Assembly (NCBI GenBank): GCA_947501935.1
Contig: CANMXU010000002.1
Location: forward strand, 248,001 to 312,000
Direction of reading: 5' to 3'
Length of the DNA: 64,000 nucleotides
Source: an uncultured Alteromonadaceae bacterium
GTDB lineage: Bacteria; Pseudomonadota; Gammaproteobacteria; Enterobacterales; Alteromonadaceae
Shown here: positions 44,427-52,982 of the stretch, piece after piece
Position numbering within the stretch: position 1 is the stretch's first letter
How the letters are laid out: every line of letters starts with the position of its first letter
Notes under the pieces: model-generated
Seen by the model: the letters and a program-made list of their open reading frames with translations, nothing else
Told to the model about the DNA's origin: nothing
Database searches by the model: none
Position numbers and translations under genes: made by a program

Positions 44427-46700
44427 ATGAAATCATTTACTTTTATCTCACACATAAAATCAGCCCAGCCAGCAGTGAAAAACTGGTTAGCTTCGGTCAT
44501 GGTTATTATTTTCTCTAGCTTAGCGGTGAATTCTTTGGCCATAGCCAAAAACAGACCTAACCTTGTTATAACCACTAACGACGTTGAAAACATGCGCGCG
44601 GCCATAACGCAAGAAGGGCAATTTAAAGAGACCTTTATTGCCACTAAAGCCTCGATTGACCAACAAATAGCACAAGCGATTGTGGTGCCTTTACCAAAAG
44701 ATGGTGGTGGTGGCTATACCCACGAACGCCATAAGAAAAATTATAAATTAATGGTTAACGCCGGCATTGTTTATCAATTAACTAAAGATGAACGTTATGC
44801 AAAATATGTGCGTGATATGTTATTTGCTTATGCAGAGCTTTACCCTACTTTGCCTTTGCATCCAAAAAGAAAAATGGGCAAGCAAAACCCGGGAAAACTA
44901 TTTTGGCAAAGCTTAAATGAAGCGGTGTGGTTAGTGTATACCAGCCAAGCTTATGATCTTATTTTGCCTTCATTAACAACGGCAGAAAAAGCAAAAATTG
45001 AACAGGGCTTATTTCACCCTATCGTAAAGTTTTTATCAGTAGAGTCCCCTGAAACCTTTAACAAAGTACATAATCATGGCACTTGGACAACAGCAGCCGT
45101 TGGCATGACAGGTTATGTATTAGGTGAACAAGAATGGGTAGAACAAGCACTTTATGGTTTAGATAAGTCAGGAAAGGGTGGCTTTTTAAGACAACTTGAC
45201 GAGCTGTTCTCACCTCAAGGTTATTATAACGAGGGGCCTTATTATCAGCGTTATGCCTTAATGCCATTCGTTACTTTTGCTAAAGCCATTGAAACCAATC
45301 AGCCCGAGCGTAAAATTTTTGAATATCGTAACGGTATTGTTTTAAAAGCAATAGATACCACCATTCAGTTAAGTTATAACAAATTATTCTTCCCGATTAA
45401 TGACGCAATAAAAGACAAAGGTATTGATACCATAGAACTTGTTCATGGCGTTGCTATTGCTTATGGCTTAACCGCTGATGCTGGTTTACTTGATATTGCT
45501 CAGCAACAAGCTCAAATTTTATTAACCGGCGACGGTTTGAAAGTCGCACAAGCGTTAGATAATAACCTTACGCAACCATACAAATTCAATTCAGTTGCTT
45601 ATGGCGATGGTAATGACGGCAAACAAGGTGCGTTAGTGATCATGCGTCAAAACGTTAATGGCGACCAAGCAGTGCTATTTAAACCGGCAGCACAAGGTTT
45701 AGGCCATGGCCATTTTGATAAATTAACTTGGCAATTTTACGATAAAGGTGAAGAAATAGTATCTGACTACGGCGCAGCACGTTTCTTAAATGTTGAAGCT
45801 AAATATGGTGGCCGTTATTTACCTGAAAATAAAACCTGGGCAAAACAAACCATTGCCCACAATACTGTAGTGGTTGACGAACAAAGTCATTTTAATGCCA
45901 ATGTTAAAACCGGTAATAAAAATCATCCCGAATTAGTATTTTTTGAAAGCCGCGATAACATTACTATTAGCTCGGCGAAAATCGATAGTGCCTATAAAGA
46001 TGTTGCTTTAACACGCACCATGGCACTAATTAAATTCCCTAATGAAAATAGTGATGAAGCCGAGCAGTCATTAGTGCTTGATATTTTTGATGTTAAGTCG
46101 AACAACAAGCATCAATATGACTTACCGGTGCATTATAAAGGTCATTTAATTAATACGAATTTTTCCTTAGATACCCCGTTAACTAGCTTATCGGTATTAG
46201 GTAAAGCCAATGGTTACCAACACTTATGGCTTAAAGCGCAAGCACAGCCTAAAGCGGGCTTATCACAAATCACTTGGTTAAATGAAAATGGTCGTTTTTA
46301 TACTCATACTTCCATAATGGACGGTGATGCATCGGTTATTTTTACGCAAATTGGCGCAAACGACCCGCTGTTTAATTTACGAAATGAAAATGCCTTTATT
46401 AACCGTAAAACAGCGTCAAAAAATCATACCTTTGTCAGCGTGTTTGAACCGCATGGTGAATTTAATCCGTCAAAAGAATTTACCGTTGACGCGGTAAGTA
46501 AAATACAACAGCTAGCACATCAAAAAATTAATAATATTGATGTGGTTGAAATTAGCTTCGCTACAGAATTAAACACCACCAAGCGTTATTTGCTAGCGGT
46601 GAACCTGCAAGCATCAGCAAAATACAATACGTTTACCTATCAGAATAATGACTTTAGTTTTAACGGCCGTTTTAAGCTGTTTGAACTGAATACTAAGTAG
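44427..46700 (+). CDS. PL17 oligoalginate lyase
   Basis: 757 aa. The N-terminal signal anchor (VMVIIFSSLAVNSLAIA) is followed by an alpha/alpha toroid domain with NKVHNHGTWTTAAVGMTGYV (catalytic Asn-His region) and GYYNEGPYYQRYALMPF (Tyr). The heparinase II/III-like beta-sandwich follows from about residue 400 (GLGHGHFDKLTWQFYDKGEE, DYGAARFLN, ETKTW-like ENKTWAKQTIAHNTVVV). PL17 enzymes act exolytically on oligomers to give unsaturated monomer, which becomes DEH. It lies 10 bases after PL6 and 16 before kdgF. The long n-region of the signal peptide leaves location (periplasm or lipid-free membrane anchor) open. Confidence 0.92.
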   Translation: MKSFTFISHIKSAQPAVKNWLASVMVIIFSSLAVNSLAIAKNRPNLVITTNDVENMRAAITQEGQFKETFIATKASIDQQIAQAIVVPLPKDGGGGYTHERHKKNYKLMVNAGIVYQLTKDERYAKYVRDMLFAYAELYPTLPLHPKRKMGKQNPGKLFWQSLNEAVWLVYTSQAYDLILPSLTTAEKAKIEQGLFHPIVKFLSVESPETFNKVHNHGTWTTAAVGMTGYVLGEQEWVEQALYGLDKSGKGGFLRQLDELFSPQGYYNEGPYYQRYALMPFVTFAKAIETNQPERKIFEYRNGIVLKAIDTTIQLSYNKLFFPINDAIKDKGIDTIELVHGVAIAYGLTADAGLLDIAQQQAQILLTGDGLKVAQALDNNLTQPYKFNSVAYGDGNDGKQGALVIMRQNVNGDQAVLFKPAAQGLGHGHFDKLTWQFYDKGEEIVSDYGAARFLNVEAKYGGRYLPENKTWAKQTIAHNTVVVDEQSHFNANVKTGNKNHPELVFFESRDNITISSAKIDSAYKDVALTRTMALIKFPNENSDEAEQSLVLDIFDVKSNNKHQYDLPVHYKGHLINTNFSLDTPLTSLSVLGKANGYQHLWLKAQAQPKAGLSQITWLNENGRFYTHTSIMDGDASVIFTQIGANDPLFNLRNENAFINRKTASKNHTFVSVFEPHGEFNPSKEFTVDAVSKIQQLAHQKINNIDVVEISFATELNTTKRYLLAVNLQASAKYNTFTYQNNDFSFNGRFKLFELNTK

Positions 46701-46716
46701 TAACGAGGAATATATT

Positions 46717-47091
46717 ATGAGTCAGAGCGCACACTTTTCATGTGGTAATGAAACAGAAATTGAAGACATTGGCGGCGGACTAAAACGCCAAATGTTGGGT
46801 TACAATGAAGAATTGATGGCGGTTAAAATTTGGTTCAAAAAAGGCGCTATTGGTTACAATCACGCGCATAGACATTCTCAAGTTACTTATGTAGTTGAAG
46901 GGGAATTTCATTTTAATATTGACGGCGTAACAAAGATCATGAAACCCGGGGACAGCTGCATGATCCCACCACATGCTGATCACGGTGCTACATGCCCAAC
47001 TGGTGGTATTTTAATTGATACGTTCAGTCCTCCGCGTGAAGATTTTCTGCCTGAAGGCACTTTCGACAATACCAATGAGGAAAGCTCATGA
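46717..47091 (+). CDS. kdgF: KdgF-type cupin, unsaturated uronate linearisation
   Basis: 124 aa single cupin. The metal motif HAHRHSQVTYVVEGEFHF lies at about residues 49-66, and MIPPHADHGA near 87-96 gives the third histidine. KdgF proteins speed ring opening of 4,5-unsaturated uronates from pectin or alginate to the linear keto-acid. Its place between PL17 and the permease fits that role exactly. Its stop overlaps the permease start (ATGA), so the two are translationally coupled. Confidence 0.92.
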   Translation: MSQSAHFSCGNETEIEDIGGGLKRQMLGYNEELMAVKIWFKKGAIGYNHAHRHSQVTYVVEGEFHFNIDGVTKIMKPGDSCMIPPHADHGATCPTGGILIDTFSPPREDFLPEGTFDNTNEESS

Positions 47092-48386
47092 AAATGAAAA
47101 ATTTACGATGGTGGGTTATCGCCCTTATCGCCTTAGCGACGGTAATCAACTACATTGACCGCTCAGCACTCAGTGTACTTTGGCCAGATATTGTTGAAGA
47201 ATTATTTCCTGATGAATCAGCATTAGAGCGTAAACAAATTTATGCCAATATCTCGATTGTTTTCATCCTATCTTATGCTTTTGGTCAGGCCATTTTTGGC
47301 AAAATATTTGATTGGGTCGGTACCCGTTTAGGTTTTGTTTTGTCCATTGGTGTTTGGTCATTAGCAACAGCAGCACATGCATTTGCCCAAGGCGTATTAA
47401 GCTTTAGTATTTTCCGCGCAATATTAGGTGTGGCAGAAGCCGGTAACTGGCCGGGTGCAGCAAAAAGTAATGCAGATTGGTTTCCAAGTAAAGAGCGTGC
47501 TTTAGCCCAAGGTATTTTTAACTCTGGCGCTGCCATTGGCGGCATTATCGCCATTCCGTTAATTGCTTATTTAACAGTATATTTTAGTTGGCAAATGGTC
47601 TTTGTGGTTATTGGTTTAGTCGGTTTGTTGTGGTTAATTCCATGGATTATTCTGGTGAAAGCGCCGCCTAAAGATCACCCGTGGATCACCGACGAAGAGC
47701 GCGAATACATTTTAACCGGCCAAAAAGCTATAGATACCGAAACCATTTGTGACGAAGATGAATATAACCCGTCAACTGGCGAGCTACTTTCTCGTAAGCA
47801 AAGCTGGGGCGTTATTATTGCATCGGCTGCTATCGACCCAATTTGGTGGTTATTTGTTTTCTGGATCCCTATTTACCTAAACGAAGTTTATGCCATGGAC
47901 GTTAAGTCAATCGGTATTTACGGATGGGTACCTTATGTGGGCGCTATGTTTGGTGCTTGGTTTGGCGGCTTGTTAGCGCAAAACAGGATGAAAGCTGGCT
48001 GGAATGTCGATAAAACCCGTAAGTTAACCATTACCTTAGGTTGTTTAATCATGTTGCCTGCACTTCTTGCGATGGCAAGCCCTGGCGGTCCAACTATGGC
48101 CGTAATTATTATGGCGGTTATTTTATTTGGTTTCCAAACGGCTATCGGCAATGTGCAAACGCTACCGAGTGATTTATATGGTAAAAAAGCCGTTGGTACA
48201 CTGTCGGGGTTTGCTGGTATGGCAGCCAAGTTAGGAGCTTTAGGCTTAACTGCACTAGTGCCAATTCTTACTGCTGACGGTAACTATACCCCTGCTTTTG
48301 TTATTGGTGCTTCATTAGCAGTAACGGCTATGGCAGCTGTTTGGATACTTATTCCAAAAGTTGAACCATTAAAAAGCATCAAGTAA
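47088..48386 (+). CDS. Hexuronate-type MFS permease (ExuT-like)
   Basis: 432 aa, about 12 membrane segments, of the anion:cation symporter group. Typical blocks are ATVINYIDRSALSVLWPDI near residue 18, ILGVAEAGNWPGAAKSNADWFP near 112, ALAQGIFNSGAAIGG near 138 and LPSDLYGKKAVGTLSGFAGM near 363. It brings unsaturated monouronate or DEH across the inner membrane with protons. It overlaps kdgF by 4 bases. A perfect 18-bp hairpin lies between it and kdgK. Confidence 0.9.
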   Translation: MKMKNLRWWVIALIALATVINYIDRSALSVLWPDIVEELFPDESALERKQIYANISIVFILSYAFGQAIFGKIFDWVGTRLGFVLSIGVWSLATAAHAFAQGVLSFSIFRAILGVAEAGNWPGAAKSNADWFPSKERALAQGIFNSGAAIGGIIAIPLIAYLTVYFSWQMVFVVIGLVGLLWLIPWIILVKAPPKDHPWITDEEREYILTGQKAIDTETICDEDEYNPSTGELLSRKQSWGVIIASAAIDPIWWLFVFWIPIYLNEVYAMDVKSIGIYGWVPYVGAMFGAWFGGLLAQNRMKAGWNVDKTRKLTITLGCLIMLPALLAMASPGGPTMAVIIMAVILFGFQTAIGNVQTLPSDLYGKKAVGTLSGFAGMAAKLGALGLTALVPILTADGNYTPAFVIGASLAVTAMAAVWILIPKVEPLKSIK

Positions 48387-48395
48387 TACTGTAAA

Positions 48396-48438
48396 TAGGT
48401 AAGCTAGCGAGAAAAAGTCATTCTCGCTAGCTTACCTA
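48396..48438 (+). repeat. Perfect 18-bp hairpin inside the alginate operon
   Basis: TAGGTAAGCTAGCGAGAA (48396-48413) pairs exactly with 48421-48438, loop of 7. There is no T-run, and kdgK follows 38 bases later. It may stabilise the upstream mRNA, mark RNase processing or attenuate partly. Confidence 0.7.
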
Positions 48439-48476
48439 CAAAGTTAAATGGTTTGATTATTAATAGGGTTTTGTAA

Positions 48477-49481
48477 ATGAATAATATTTATGTATTCGGT
48501 GAATGTATGGTCGAGTTAAGAGCTGATAAAGCCCTTAACTCTTCACAAAATAGCGTTTCAGCAATTAATAGTTCAGAAAGTGACGCATCATCAAAAATAC
48601 TTAAGCAATCATTTGCTGGTGACGTGATAAATACCGCTATTTATTTAAAGCGTACCTTTCCCGAACTTAATGCCCATTTTGTCTCAGCTATCGGCAAAGA
48701 TGTATTCAGCTCTGACATGCTAAGTTTTATCAAAAAAGAGCGTATTGGTAGCCAATTCGTTTTTCAGTCTGAGCATAAAATTCCAGGGTTATATGCCATT
48801 GAAACTGACGATACTGGCGAAAGAACATTTACCTATTGGCGGGAAAATTCTGCTGCTCGCGATATTATGCAGTTTATTGAAGCCGACCATCTTCAAGCAT
48901 TTAATTCTGGCGATGTATTTTTCTATTCTGGGATATCACTAGCAGTTATTCAGCCACACGACAGGGCAAAATTTTGGACCTTGATCAGACAGCTAAAAAG
49001 CAAAAATGTTAGCATCGTTTTTGACCCAAATTACCGTGCTCGCATGTGGCAAACACCTAAACACGCTCAGCAACAATTTGAATTAGCCTTTGAACATGCT
49101 GATATTGCTCTGCCCGGCGTTGACGATTTTGTCGAGCTTTATGGTTTAAATACCACCGAGCAGGTTTATCAATTTTGTCAGCAATATAATCTCAAAGAAC
49201 TGATCATTAAAAATGGCCCTGCACAGCTATTTATTAGCGTTAACGGCCACAACCAAACCATTGATATAACCCCAGTTGAAAACGTAGTTGATACCACTTC
49301 AGCAGGTGACTCATTTAATGGCGTATACCTTGGTGCTCGCATGCAAGGTATTGCCGTTGAACAAGCAATTGAGCTGGCATCACGCGCAGCGGGTTTTGTT
49401 ATTCAACATAAAGGCGCAATCGTGCCAGCTGAAATCTTTCAGCATTTTGTTGAGCAACAACTACTTTTACCTACCAGTTAA
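48477..49481 (+). CDS. kdgK: 2-keto-3-deoxygluconate kinase
   Basis: 334 aa of the PfkB family. It opens IYVFGECMVELRADKA, has SFAGDVINTAIYLKRTFP near residue 44, VFDPNYRARMW near 183, and the anion-hole and catalytic Asp motif DTTSAGDSFNGVYLGARM near 265. It phosphorylates KDG to KDPG in the cytosol. It is followed by the KDPG aldolase gene, 54 bases later, completing the route to pyruvate and glyceraldehyde-3-P. Confidence 0.95.
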   Translation: MNNIYVFGECMVELRADKALNSSQNSVSAINSSESDASSKILKQSFAGDVINTAIYLKRTFPELNAHFVSAIGKDVFSSDMLSFIKKERIGSQFVFQSEHKIPGLYAIETDDTGERTFTYWRENSAARDIMQFIEADHLQAFNSGDVFFYSGISLAVIQPHDRAKFWTLIRQLKSKNVSIVFDPNYRARMWQTPKHAQQQFELAFEHADIALPGVDDFVELYGLNTTEQVYQFCQQYNLKELIIKNGPAQLFISVNGHNQTIDITPVENVVDTTSAGDSFNGVYLGARMQGIAVEQAIELASRAAGFVIQHKGAIVPAEIFQHFVEQQLLLPTS

Positions 49482-49535
49482 ATTTTTAAGCAATATTTCA
49501 CTGCACAAATTTAGATAAACTTTAAGGGCACAATC

Positions 49536-50153
49536 ATGAAATCATTCTCTTCTTTAATGGCGGAGCAAACACTCTTACCCATAATTCAAGCAAATAGTGT
49601 TGAAGAAGGGCTAAATATCGCCAAAGCCATGGACGCAGCAGGCATCACTTTAGTTGAAGTTGTACTAAGAACCCAAGCGTCATTAGCTGTGCTTAGTGAA
49701 ATCAAAAAAGCACTGCCTAAGCTGATTGTTGGCGCCGGCACTATTTTATCAGAAGCTGATTATCAAGCGGCACTAGCAGCGGGTGCTGACTTTATTATCA
49801 CGCCAGCATCAAGTGATAAGTTACTCACACTTTTGAAACAGTCGCCGGTACCGGTATTACCAGGCGTGGCAAGTAGTGCTGATATTTTATTAGCACGTGA
49901 ACATGGTTATAGCGAATTGAAATTATTCCCCGCTGCGCTTAGTGGTGGTATCCCATTTTTATCAGCAATGTCTTCCATTTTTCAAGACATTATTTTTTGT
50001 CCAACAGGCGGAATTAATGCTGACAATCAAAAAGACTATTTAAACTTAAGCAATGTTTTTGCTGTTGGCGGCACTTGGGTTGCGCCCAAAAAATGGCTTG
50101 ATGAAAAAAACTGGCAACAAATTACTTTAGCTTGTCAGGCTGCGAATCAGTAA
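49536..50153 (+). CDS. eda: KDPG/KHG aldolase
   Basis: 205 aa class I aldolase. It has GITLVEVVLRTQASLAVL (substrate Glu-Arg region) near residue 33, LIVGAGTILSEADYQAA near 63, FIITPASSDKLL near 88, the VPVLPGVASSADILLARE stretch near 105 and the Schiff-base LFPAALSGGI near 131. It splits KDPG to pyruvate and glyceraldehyde-3-P. It follows kdgK on the same strand and is about 57 bases before the fructose-bisphosphate aldolase gene. The family lysine is K127 in the LKLF segment before LFPA. Confidence 0.95.
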   Translation: MKSFSSLMAEQTLLPIIQANSVEEGLNIAKAMDAAGITLVEVVLRTQASLAVLSEIKKALPKLIVGAGTILSEADYQAALAAGADFIITPASSDKLLTLLKQSPVPVLPGVASSADILLAREHGYSELKLFPAALSGGIPFLSAMSSIFQDIIFCPTGGINADNQKDYLNLSNVFAVGGTWVAPKKWLDEKNWQQITLACQAANQ

Positions 50154-50210
50154 CGCTTAAAGAACCCTTATCGCGATGTATATTCACTTGTTAACCGTAA
50201 AAGAATTATC

Positions 50211-51290
50211 ATGACCAAATTATCTCAATCAGTACCTGCTGGTGTTGTTACCGGCGAAAATGTTAATCTATTAATTGAATTTGCTAAGCAAAATCAATTT
50301 GCTTACCCTGCTGTAAATGTAGTGGGTACCAACTCAATTAACGCCACTTTAGAAGCCGCACAATTAACTAACTCGCCGGTAATTATTCAGCTGTCTTTTG
50401 GTGGCGCTGGCTTTTTTATGGGTAAAGGCGCAAAACTGCCAACCATGGAAAAAGCCATTGCCGGTGCCATTGCCGCAGCCCATTATGTACGTGCGGTTGC
50501 CCCGCATTATCAAGTGCCGGTTATTTTACATACTGACCATGCTGGCCGAGAGTTATTACCATGGATTGACGGCTTACTCAGTGCCAGTGAAGCTTATTTT
50601 GAGCTACACGGCGAACCACTATTTAGTTCACATATGATCGACCTTTCCGCCGAACCAATTGAAGAAAACATAGAGACTTGTGCGCAATACTTAAAGCGCA
50701 TGAGCAGAATAGGTATGACTCTAGAAATGGAACTGGGCTGTACAGGCGGTGAAGAAGATGGCGTAGATAACAGCCATTTAGACTGCTCGAAACTCTATAC
50801 TCAGCCTGAAGATATTGCTTATGCTTATGAAAAGTTAACAGCGATCAGCACTAACTTTACTATTGCTGCTGCTTTTGGCAATGTTCACGGTGTTTATAGT
50901 CCTGGCAATGTTAGCTTAAAACCGATGATTTTGAAAAACTCGCAAGCCTACGTAAGCAAAAAATTCAATTTACCACACCACAGCTTAAATTTTGTTTTTC
51001 ATGGCGGCTCAGGCTCTGATGTCGGCGATATTAAAGAAGCGATTTCTTACGGTACAGTAAAAATGAATATCGACACAGATACCCAATGGGCGAGCTGGCA
51101 AGGAGTTTTGAATTATTATGCTGAGCGCCAAGGGTATTTACAGTGTCAAATTGGCAACCCTGACGGTAAAGACAACCCAAACAAGAAATACTACGACCCA
51201 CGCGTTTGGTTACGCCATTCAGAAAGCACGATGGCACACCGACTACAAAAAAGCTTTAGAGACCTTAATTGCGTTAATCGCTACGCTTAA
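50211..51290 (+). CDS. fbaA: Class II fructose-bisphosphate aldolase
   Basis: 359 aa, the length of E. coli FbaA. Zinc ligands and active site: ILHTDHAGRELLPWIDGLL near residue 106, MIDLSAEPIEENIE near 142, EMELGCTGGEEDGVDNS near 172, AFGNVHGVYSPGNVSLKP near 223, and VFHGGSGSDVGDIKEAISYG near 262. It joins glyceraldehyde-3-P and dihydroxyacetone-P to fructose-1,6-bisphosphate. At the end of the alginate operon it would serve gluconeogenesis from KDPG products. It could also supply aldolase activity to the amino-sugar route, where no KbaY is seen; that is a guess. Confidence 0.95.
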   Translation: MTKLSQSVPAGVVTGENVNLLIEFAKQNQFAYPAVNVVGTNSINATLEAAQLTNSPVIIQLSFGGAGFFMGKGAKLPTMEKAIAGAIAAAHYVRAVAPHYQVPVILHTDHAGRELLPWIDGLLSASEAYFELHGEPLFSSHMIDLSAEPIEENIETCAQYLKRMSRIGMTLEMELGCTGGEEDGVDNSHLDCSKLYTQPEDIAYAYEKLTAISTNFTIAAAFGNVHGVYSPGNVSLKPMILKNSQAYVSKKFNLPHHSLNFVFHGGSGSDVGDIKEAISYGTVKMNIDTDTQWASWQGVLNYYAERQGYLQCQIGNPDGKDNPNKKYYDPRVWLRHSESTMAHRLQKSFRDLNCVNRYA

Positions 51291-51310
51291 AAATTAAGTT
51301 TAGTCTTTAA

Positions 51311-51359
51311 AAAAAGAAAAAGTTACTATTTTAACTGTTAGGTTAATAAGTAACTTTTC
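51311..51359. terminator. Bidirectional terminator between fbaA and gor
   Basis: Stem AAAAGTTACT (51318-51327) with AGTAACTTTT (51349-51358). On the minus strand a run of seven T follows; on the plus strand CTTCATTTT follows. It serves the convergent fbaA and gor genes. Confidence 0.75.
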
Positions 51360-51399
51360 TTCATTTTGGCGTAGTAGTTTTTACTTTAAAGAATAAAAC

Positions 51400-52752
51400 C
51401 TACATAGTGACAAATTCTTCAGCCGAAGTTGGATGAATGGCAACGGTATTGTCAAAATCAGCTTTCGTTGCGCCCATTTTAATTGCTACTGCAAAACCTT
51501 GCAGTAACTCGTCACTACCAAAGCCTATGCTGTGTAAGCCCACTACTTTTTCTTCTTTACCCACACAAATTAACTTCATTCGAGTTGGGTCACGGTGGTC
51601 TTCAGTAATCGCTTGATAAAGTGCGGTAAACTGCGAGTTATAAACTTTTACCTGCTCTTCGCCAAATTCTGCAATCGCTTCTTTCTCGCTTAAACCAACC
51701 GTGCCAATAACAGGGTGAGAAAATACCACTGTCGCAATGGTTGAATAATCTAAATGTTCAAACGGTTTATTGTTAAATAAACGCTCACATAAACGGCGAC
51801 CTGCCGCAACGGCAACTGGCGTTAATTGTGCACGGCCAGTGTTATCACCCACTGCATAAATATTTGCCACATTGGTATTTTGATACTTGTCAGTAGTTAT
51901 AAAACCACGTTCATTCAGTTCTACGCCTGCCGCTTCAAGGTTTAAATTATCAGTTGCTGGCTCGCGCCCTACTGCCCAAATAACTTTTTCCACCGGACCT
52001 ACTGATTTACCGTTTTCTAAATGAATGGTAAATAAGCCGTCATCATGTTTTTCAATACGCGTGGGAATACTATGGGTATGAAGCGTTGGACCGTGTTTGG
52101 CCATTTGCTCAACTAAAGTATCGCTCAGCATGTCGTCAAAACTACGTAATGGTTTGGCTTTGCGCACCAATAAATGCGACTCGCTACCTAAAGCTTGTAA
52201 TACGCCAGCAAGTTCAACGGCAATATAACCTGCGCCAATAACGGCAACACTTTTTGGCTGTTCGGTTAATTCAAAAAAGCCGTCAGAAGTAATCCCGTAT
52301 TCAGCGCCTTCTAGTTCAGGAATTTGTGGACGACCGCCAGTGGCTATAGTTATGTGCTCAGCGGTATATTGCTGACCATTAACTTCAACAGTATTAGCAT
52401 TTACAAACTTAGCAAAACCATTAATAACCGTTACTTCATTGCTGTCAAAACCACGTTGATAAGCAGCGTGAATTCGCTCAATATAAGCTTCACGATTTTT
52501 CACTAAGCGATCCCAAGAGTAGGCTTTTTGCTCGGTATTAAAGCCGTAGTCGTAAGCATATTTCAACGCATCAGCAATTTGTCCGGCGTACCACATTGCT
52601 TTTTTAGGTACACAACCAACATTTACGCAGGTGCCACCAATATATTTCGCTTCAATTACTGCCGCTTTTTTACCTAAACGTGCTGCTCTATTTGCCGAAG
52701 CAATACCGCCACTACCGCCACCAATGGCGATATAGTCAAAATGTTGAGTCAT
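51400..52752 (-). CDS. gor: Glutathione reductase
   Basis: 450 aa, the length of E. coli Gor. FAD site [21 protein letters not shown] near residue 6, redox-active disulfide [16 protein letters not shown] (residues about 40-55), NAD(P) site [16 protein letters not shown] near 170 followed by the VRKAKPLR stretch with basic residues typical of NADPH preference, and the C-terminal [13 protein letters not shown] with the catalytic His. It reduces glutathione disulfide with NADPH in the cytosol. It is a single gene, divergent from prlC. Confidence 0.96.
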   Translation of the reverse strand: MTQHFDYIAIGGGSGGIASANRAARLGKKAAVIEAKYIGGTCVNVGCVPKKAMWYAGQIADALKYAYDYGFNTEQKAYSWDRLVKNREAYIERIHAAYQRGFDSNEVTVINGFAKFVNANTVEVNGQQYTAEHITIATGGRPQIPELEGAEYGITSDGFFELTEQPKSVAVIGAGYIAVELAGVLQALGSESHLLVRKAKPLRSFDDMLSDTLVEQMAKHGPTLHTHSIPTRIEKHDDGLFTIHLENGKSVGPVEKVIWAVGREPATDNLNLEAAGVELNERGFITTDKYQNTNVANIYAVGDNTGRAQLTPVAVAAGRRLCERLFNNKPFEHLDYSTIATVVFSHPVIGTVGLSEKEAIAEFGEEQVKVYNSQFTALYQAITEDHRDPTRMKLICVGKEEKVVGLHSIGFGSDELLQGFAVAIKMGATKADFDNTVAIHPTSAEEFVTM

Positions 52753-52982
52753 GGTTAATTCCTAAATAAGGGTCTGCTAATAAATATGGGCGTCATCTCA
52801 GCGTTATTCAAGGCTGAGTTTGTAAGCATTTCTTTAATTTTCAAACGACACCTATGCTAACTAAGATGACCGTTTCAAGCGTAATAAATATTCAATAGTT
52901 GATTAATTATGCTTTTTACCTTGAATATCAACGCCTGTGGTATTACATCTATACTTATCATTCGGCCATTATTGACACTATT

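Noticed and set aside
47933-48229. Minus-strand open frame of 98 codons
   Set aside because: Antisense shadow of the hexuronate permease gene.
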